A stretch of DNA of 64,000 nt, taken from NCBI RefSeq assembly GCF_027158005.1, contig NZ_JAPVLQ010000005.1, forward strand, positions 248,001 to 312,000. Direction: 5' to 3'. This document shows positions 59,595-64,000 of this stretch, in pieces. The translations under genes were made by a program, and so were the position numbers. The notes beneath the pieces were generated by a model. That model worked only from the letters and a program-made list of their open reading frames with translations. It was not told where the DNA came from and ran no database searches. The first letter of the stretch is position 1; every line of letters begins with the position of its first letter. The DNA is from Rhodococcus sp. H36-A4. GTDB lineage: Bacteria; Actinomycetota; Actinomycetes; Mycobacteriales; Mycobacteriaceae.

Positions 59595-59630
59595 GAGGGC
59601 CGGCACCCGGCCCTCGTGTCAGCTGACACG
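59595..59630 (+). promoter_or_regulatory. Two adjacent inverted repeats in the phoH2 leader
   Basis: GAGGGCCGG-CAC-CCGGCCCTC (59595-59615) is directly followed by the perfect 16-bp palindrome CGTGTCAGCTGACACG (59615-59630). They lie 64 bp before phoH2 in a 272-bp non-coding gap. Two very short open frames overlap them: 17 codons from GTG 59573, which has GGGAGG 9 nt upstream, and 22 codons from GTG 59616. A translated leader or attenuator is possible. No protein of antitoxin type is visible. Confidence 0.5.
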
Positions 59631-59693
59631 TCAGGACCGACCGGCCGAGCGACAAGCGTTCGTGTGGCGTCGCGCGAACAGTAGGAGCCCCAC

Positions 59694-61019
59694 GTGACCA
59701 CTTCACGCTCCGTTTCCGCCCCTCTTCGGACATTCGTGTTGGACACCTCGGTTCTGCTGTCGGATCCTTGGGCTGTTATTCGCTTCGCCGAGCACAATGT
59801 GGTGCTGCCGCTCGTCGTCATCAGCGAGTTGGAGGGTAAGCGCCATCACCACGAGCTGGGATGGTTCGCGCGGGAGTCGTTGCGCATGCTCGACGATCTG
59901 CGCGTCGAACACGGTCGGCTCGATCAACCTGTTCCGATCGGAACGCAGGGCGGCACACTTCAGGTGGAGCTCAATCACACCGACGCAGCCGTTCTGCCGG
60001 TAGGTTTTCGTAGCGACTCCAACGATTCGCGGATCTTGGCATGCGCACTGAATCTGGCGGCCGAGGGCAAAGACGTCGTGCTCGTCAGCAAGGACATCCC
60101 GCTGCGAGTGAAAGCCGGTGCGGTGGGATTGCCCGCCGACGAGTATCACGCCCACGACGTGGTGCCTTCGGGTTGGACCGGCATGGCCGAACTGGAAGTG
60201 CAGCCGGCCGACATCGATCGGTTGTTCGCGGACGGTGTCATCGACCTGGGCGGTGCACGAGACATGCCGTGTCACACCGGAGTTCGCTTGCTCGGGGGCC
60301 GTTCGAGTGCATTGGGACGTGTCACAGCGGACAAGCAGGTGCAGCTGGTGCGCGGCGAACGTGAAGCCTTCGGCTTGCATGGGCGCTCCGCCGAACAGCG
60401 GGTTGCGCTCGACTTGCTACTCGACGAGAGTATCGGCATCGTCTCGCTAGGTGGTAAGGCCGGTACGGGTAAATCTGCGCTGGCACTGACCGCAGGTCTG
60501 GAGGCCGTGCTCGAGCGTCGTACACATCGGAAGGTCGTCGTCTTCCGCCCTCTGTACGCGGTCGGTGGTCAGGAGCTCGGCTATCTACCCGGCAGTGAGA
60601 GCGAGAAAATGGGCCCGTGGGGTCAGGCCGTGTTCGACACCTTGGAAGGGCTCGTAAGCCCCGAGGTGATGGAAGAGGTCATCGCACGCGGAATGCTGGA
60701 AGTCTTGCCGCTCACGCATATTCGTGGACGATCGCTGCATGATTCGTTCGTCATCGTCGACGAGGCTCAATCACTCGAACGCAATGTTCTGCTCACGGTT
60801 CTGTCCAGGCTAGGTAGTGGCTCCCGCGTCGTTCTCACCCACGACGTGGCGCAGCGCGACAATCTCCGCGTAGGACGGCACGACGGCGTCGCAGCGGTGA
60901 TCGAAAAGCTCAAGGGCCACCCGCTTTTCGCGCACATCACCCTCACCCGAAGTGAGCGTTCGCCGATCGCAGCCCTGGTGACGGAGATGCTCGAGGAGTT
61001 CGGTCCTTCAGGGGCGTAG
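59694..61019 (+). CDS. phoH2: PIN-PhoH2 protein (RNase plus ATP-dependent RNA helicase)
   Basis: A 441-residue fusion. The N-terminal PIN nuclease domain has acidic residues D17 (VLDTSVLL), E45 (ISELEG) and D111 (SNDSRILA). The C-terminal PhoH ATPase has Walker [15 protein letters not shown] (K260) and Walker [13 protein letters not shown]. PhoH2 proteins of mycobacteria unwind and cut RNA and are usually linked to a small upstream gene (phoAT) of toxin-antitoxin type. No clear equivalent is present here. GTG 59694 has AGGAG 6 nt upstream. It corresponds to Rv1095. Confidence 0.93.
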   Translation: MTTSRSVSAPLRTFVLDTSVLLSDPWAVIRFAEHNVVLPLVVISELEGKRHHHELGWFARESLRMLDDLRVEHGRLDQPVPIGTQGGTLQVELNHTDAAVLPVGFRSDSNDSRILACALNLAAEGKDVVLVSKDIPLRVKAGAVGLPADEYHAHDVVPSGWTGMAELEVQPADIDRLFADGVIDLGGARDMPCHTGVRLLGGRSSALGRVTADKQVQLVRGEREAFGLHGRSAEQRVALDLLLDESIGIVSLGGKAGTGKSALALTAGLEAVLERRTHRKVVVFRPLYAVGGQELGYLPGSESEKMGPWGQAVFDTLEGLVSPEVMEEVIARGMLEVLPLTHIRGRSLHDSFVIVDEAQSLERNVLLTVLSRLGSGSRVVLTHDVAQRDNLRVGRHDGVAAVIEKLKGHPLFAHITLTRSERSPIAALVTEMLEEFGPSGA

Positions 61020-61026
61020 ACGCATA

Positions 61027-61062
61027 GAGTGGAAATGCGTTCCGAGGGATGCATTTCCACTC
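61027..61062. terminator. Terminator between phoH2 and the convergent epoxide-hydrolase-like gene
   Basis: A perfect 12-bp stem (61027-61038 with 61051-61062) with a 12-nt loop. It starts 8 bp after the phoH2 stop and includes the stop codon of the opposite gene. It is probably bidirectional. Confidence 0.75.
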
Positions 61063-61468
61063 ATGTGCGGAGTTGCCACAGCCCTCGCACCAACGCCTTC
61101 GCGAAGTCGAGATTGTCGAAGTAGTCCCGCCACACGAGGATTTTGCCGTCACGCAGCTCGAAAGTGCCACACACCCAGAACTCGATATGCAATCGGCGCC
61201 AGATCAGTACGTCGGTGCGTTCGGTGAGCACCACGGCGCCGCTGGGGTCTGCCGCAATGTTGTGGATGGTGACGTCGAATCCGTAGTTCGGCTTCGCCAT
61301 GACCGCGAGCGCTTTGCGGACTCGGGCTATGCCACGCACTTTCGGAAATCCGACGTTGTGCCAGATGATCGCATCGTCGAGCAGTGCCGCCGCGCGATCG
61401 ACGTCGCGCTCCGCCAGAGCCCGCAGCATGTCCTCGACAGTCTTGGTCGACTGCAGTAGATCTGTCAC
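61061..61468 (-). CDS. Limonene-1,2-epoxide hydrolase family protein (NTF2-like fold)
   Basis: A 135-residue NTF2-fold protein that keeps the limonene-epoxide-hydrolase active site: R84 and D86 in LTERTDVL and D115 in VWRDYFD, with N38 in IIWHNVGF. LEH-type enzymes open small lipophilic epoxides by direct water attack; M. tuberculosis EphG (Rv2740) is a relative. The natural substrate is unknown. The start overlaps the upstream lipoprotein gene by ATGA, so both are co-transcribed. Confidence 0.82.
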   Translation of the reverse strand: MTDLLQSTKTVEDMLRALAERDVDRAAALLDDAIIWHNVGFPKVRGIARVRKALAVMAKPNYGFDVTIHNIAADPSGAVVLTERTDVLIWRRLHIEFWVCGTFELRDGKILVWRDYFDNLDFAKALVRGLWQLRT

Positions 61469-63093
61469 TTGGTGAACCTCCCCAGTCCGTTTCCGTCGAA
61501 GTACTCGAGCGTGACGGTGTTTCCGTTGAACGTCGCTTGCGACACGGTGCCGTCGGGAGCGTTCTCGCTCCGCACATCGAAGGTGAACGTATCACCGTCC
61601 CAGTGCTTCAGCTCGTAGGAAGTGTCCTTGGGACCGATGGCCAGAGTCATGGTTCCGTTGGCGTCGGTGACCGTCGCAGGACCCCAGAACGAGTTCTGAT
61701 AAACCCCGGCGTAGGCAGTGAGCGGCTGTGCGGGAGCAGGATCGGCGGGTGGTGTCTTGCCGACGAGTTCTCCTGTTGGTTCGTCCATTCCCTCGAACGC
61801 ATTCTTGTAGATCGTCCGCCAATCTTGTCGAACCTCGCCGAATTGCACGAGATCGGCGAACTCGGCCGATACCGTCTCGGCGATGCCGATAGGTGCAGCG
61901 TTGGTCAGCACGACGATGGAGACATCGAGCGAGGGGATCGTCACGAAATTGGTGCCCGCGCCGAGCTCGAACGCTCCCGAATGACTCACCTGTGTGCGTC
62001 CGGCCCCCGAGTTCGAAACGTTGAAACCGTATCCGTAGTAGCCGGCGCGCGTGTCCGGGGTACCGGACGGGGACGAGACGATCTCGGCCGTCACTGCGGG
62101 CAGCAGGGCATCGGGTCCGACGACCTGTTTGCCGTCGAACGTGCCGTCGGCAGCGAGCATCGTCATCCACTTCGCCATGTCGTTCGCCGAGGAACTAACC
62201 CCACCTGCAGGCGACTGTGCGTCCGGTTCTCGCTGAAACTTTGCCTCGTACTCGCCGTCGAGCAGTACGTGTGGGACTGCGCGGTCGGTGCGGGCCAGGT
62301 AGTCCGCGAATCGCGAACTGGTCGACGCCATACCGAGTGGGCCATAAATTGCGTCCTGGCTTAGGGTCTCCCAATCCTTGCCCGACGCCTGCGCTACCGC
62401 TTCGGCACCAGCGGTGACGCCGAAGTTGGTGTAGTTGTACGTCGAGCGGAATGGATCCAGGGGAATGTCCTTCAGTCGCGCGAGTACTTGGCGGCGGTCG
62501 TAGCCGATTTCTTCGAGGTTGTCGCCTGCGTGATCGGGTAGCCCGCTGCGGTGGGCGTAGAAATCGCCGACCGTGACGTTCTGGGTCACGTACGGATCCG
62601 CGAGCGCGAACCACGGTAGCTCCGAGACCACGGGAGTTGTCCAATCGACGACTCCGCTACCGACCTGCGAAGCGACCACCGTCGAGCCGACGGACTTGGA
62701 CAGCGATGCCAGCTGGAACACCGTGTCGCCGTCGACTGCATCGTCCTTACCGACCTCGCGCACACCGAATCCCTTGGAGTACAAGACTTCTCCCTTTTCG
62801 GCGACGGCGATAGCCATTCCAGGGATTTTCGAGGTCTCCATCAGTTCGGCGGCGATGCCGTCGAGTTTGCCGACCGCATCGTCGATCTGCCCGTCGGGAA
62901 CGTCGACGCCGGGCACCTGGCCTGGCGAGAGTCCGGAGTCCTCCTCCGCTGATGCTTCTGCTGTGGCGGTGGCTGTCGTGGTCACCGTTTCGGTGTCATT
63001 GGAGGAATTGGAGGATTCGGAGGAGCACCCGATGAGGGCCGTCATCGACGTGGCGAGAGCAAGGGCCAGATACATCTTCTTCGAGCGCATCAC
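61465..63093 (-). CDS. Beta-lactamase-like serine hydrolase lipoprotein (class C / esterase family)
   Basis: A 542-residue exported lipoprotein: lipobox TALIGC (C23), a Ser/Thr-rich linker, then a penicillin-binding/class C beta-lactamase-like domain with the SxxK motif at S130-K133 (LASLSKSVG), YxN as YTN (YNYTNFG) and HxG as HSG (VSHSGAF). A C-terminal beta-domain (DUF3471-like, TAYAGVYQNSFWGPATVTD) follows. These proteins are mostly esterases or D-amino-acid peptidases and not true beta-lactamases. It is the first gene of a two-gene operon with the LEH-like gene. Confidence 0.87.
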   Translation of the reverse strand: MMRSKKMYLALALATSMTALIGCSSESSNSSNDTETVTTTATATAEASAEEDSGLSPGQVPGVDVPDGQIDDAVGKLDGIAAELMETSKIPGMAIAVAEKGEVLYSKGFGVREVGKDDAVDGDTVFQLASLSKSVGSTVVASQVGSGVVDWTTPVVSELPWFALADPYVTQNVTVGDFYAHRSGLPDHAGDNLEEIGYDRRQVLARLKDIPLDPFRSTYNYTNFGVTAGAEAVAQASGKDWETLSQDAIYGPLGMASTSSRFADYLARTDRAVPHVLLDGEYEAKFQREPDAQSPAGGVSSSANDMAKWMTMLAADGTFDGKQVVGPDALLPAVTAEIVSSPSGTPDTRAGYYGYGFNVSNSGAGRTQVSHSGAFELGAGTNFVTIPSLDVSIVVLTNAAPIGIAETVSAEFADLVQFGEVRQDWRTIYKNAFEGMDEPTGELVGKTPPADPAPAQPLTAYAGVYQNSFWGPATVTDANGTMTLAIGPKDTSYELKHWDGDTFTFDVRSENAPDGTVSQATFNGNTVTLEYFDGNGLGRFTK

Positions 63094-63219
63094 AGGAGTC
63101 CTCTCCAGGAGCGAATGGATTAGGAAGAGCGTAAACCCTGCTCGCGTGGGATTTGGGAGAATTCACAGAGGTCAGGGGCGCGAGGCTTGACGTTCGGTGG
63201 GAGGCGCTACGGTATTCGG

Positions 63220-64000
63220 ATGCCTACGAACTTGACTGACGGTGACCTGTTGCTCCGATTGGAGCCCGCCGTGGAAGAGAATCTGCGCCGACACATCGAA
63301 GAAGCAGAGGATTGGCACCCCCACGATTTCGCACCGTGGGACGACGGCAAGAACTTCGCGTTCCTCGGTGGCGAGGACTGGTCGGCGGAACAATCCCATC
63401 TCAGCGAGGTCGAGATCCTCTCCGCGACGGTCAGCGTCCTCGTTGCCGACAATCTGCCCGCCTACCATCGTGAACTGGCCCGTGCACTGACCGGCCAGGG
63501 CGCATGGTGGAAGTGGACCGGCCGGTGGACGTCGGAAGAGAATCGTCAGTCGATAGCGCTTCGCGACTTCCTGGTCTTGACACGCGCTGTCGACCCCGTC
63601 GCTCTCGAACGTGTTCGGATGGAAGAGATGACGAAGGGCTACGACGCGCCCAGCCTGCACGTTCTCGACATCCTCGCGCATTTTGCCGTGGACGAGTCCG
63701 CGGCCGTGCTGCGAAACAACAATACGATCGCACTCGGTGGCGACCCTGTTCTGGCCCAGATCTTGTCGAAGATCGCCCAGGACGATGCACTGCAGTCGAA
63801 GTTCTACGCGAACATGGTCTCCGAAGCACTCGGTGTCGCCCCCGACCAGACCGTGCGCGCTATCGCCGACCGCATCAACGGGTACTCGATCCCCGTGGTC
63901 GATCTGCCGGGTAAGGGCAACAGCACCGAATTGCTTGCCGACGCCGGTATCTACACGGTCGAGCAGCAGAGCGAGAAGGTGTTCAAGCCATTGTTGGCGG
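63220..64000 (+). CDS. DesA-type acyl-ACP desaturase homologue, 3' end cut by window edge
   Basis: The first 260 codons of a DesA-family (stearoyl-ACP desaturase-type) protein are present; the frame is open at 64000. The ATG 63220 gives MPTNLTDGDLLLRLEPAVEE. Family blocks are KNFAFLGGEDW, ADNLPAYHREL and ALRDFLVLTRAVDP. The di-iron motifs are altered: EENRQ (E107, Q110) replaces E-x-x-H, and DDALQ (D189, Q192) replaces DExRH. A Glu in VDESA (E159) remains. Either the metal site is built differently or desaturase activity is lost. M. tuberculosis DesA2 (Rv1094), near glyA1 and phoH2, is the positional counterpart. A TTGACG at 63187-63192 may be part of its promoter. Confidence 0.85.
   Translation, partial: MPTNLTDGDLLLRLEPAVEENLRRHIEEAEDWHPHDFAPWDDGKNFAFLGGEDWSAEQSHLSEVEILSATVSVLVADNLPAYHRELARALTGQGAWWKWTGRWTSEENRQSIALRDFLVLTRAVDPVALERVRMEEMTKGYDAPSLHVLDILAHFAVDESAAVLRNNNTIALGGDPVLAQILSKIAQDDALQSKFYANMVSEALGVAPDQTVRAIADRINGYSIPVVDLPGKGNSTELLADAGIYTVEQQSEKVFKPLLA

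Overview
This window is GC-rich actinobacterial chromosome, most probably from Rhodococcus or a close relative (mycolic-acid group, order Mycobacteriales). The evidence is the gene content: mycothiol-conjugate amidase (Mca), a DUF222/HNH (13E12-type) protein, DesA-type acyl-ACP desaturase, PIN-PhoH2, tandem DUF3558 lipoproteins, and gene order shared with Mycobacterium tuberculosis. Almost the whole window is protein-coding. I found no rRNA, tRNA, CRISPR array, IS element or prophage. Coordinates of starts were refined by eye from ribosome-binding sites, overlaps and family N-termini.

Layout. 1-5.1 kb: end of rpoB, then rpoC, closed by two near-identical tandem terminators. 5.1-10.1 kb: a secreted cholesterol-oxidase-type GMC enzyme, an EEP-family membrane protein, a glyoxalase-fold protein, a luciferase-like monooxygenase and a SixA-type phosphatase. 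10.2-15.9 kb: a tightly overlapping biotin-uptake operon (bioY, bioM, bioN) that also carries two AMP-forming ligases and a thiolase, behind a perfect BioQ-type operator. 15.8-20.6 kb: acyl-ACP thioesterase, SLT-NlpC/P60 wall hydrolase, RidA (near a KstR-type box), a VKOR-DsbA disulfide pair and aroQ. 20.6-25.2 kb: remnant of a deleted MFS gene, an intact 14-TM DHA2 exporter, and a DUF222/HNH gene with a textbook promoter overlaid by a LexA box.

25.7-35.6 kb: an eight-gene operon (DinB-fold protein, AtuA, two acyl-CoA dehydrogenases, biotin-dependent acyl-CoA carboxylase, enoyl-CoA hydratase, TetR) that follows the order of the orphan M. tuberculosis cluster Rv0976c-Rv0971c. A palindromic operator lies ahead of the first gene. 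Its substrate is unknown, and it is the best candidate here for an undescribed pathway; the biotin-operon enzymes come second. 35.6-41.4 kb: two DUF3558 lipoproteins, then the str operon (rpsL, rpsG, fusA, tuf) with promoter and terminator. 41.5-43.9 kb: a five-gene overlapping Asp23/AmaP-type operon. 44-49.6 kb: ferredoxin reductase, threonine deaminase, a DrrAB-type ABC exporter and a BAAT-type hydrolase.

49.7-64 kb: greA, DUF4307, mca, a small membrane gene, DUF255, hemolysin III and a short-chain cis-prenyltransferase, in the same order as Rv1080c-Rv1086; then coaA, DUF885, glyA, phoH2, a limonene-epoxide-hydrolase-fold protein, a beta-lactamase-like lipoprotein and a truncated (window edge) desaturase whose two metal-binding His positions are Gln.
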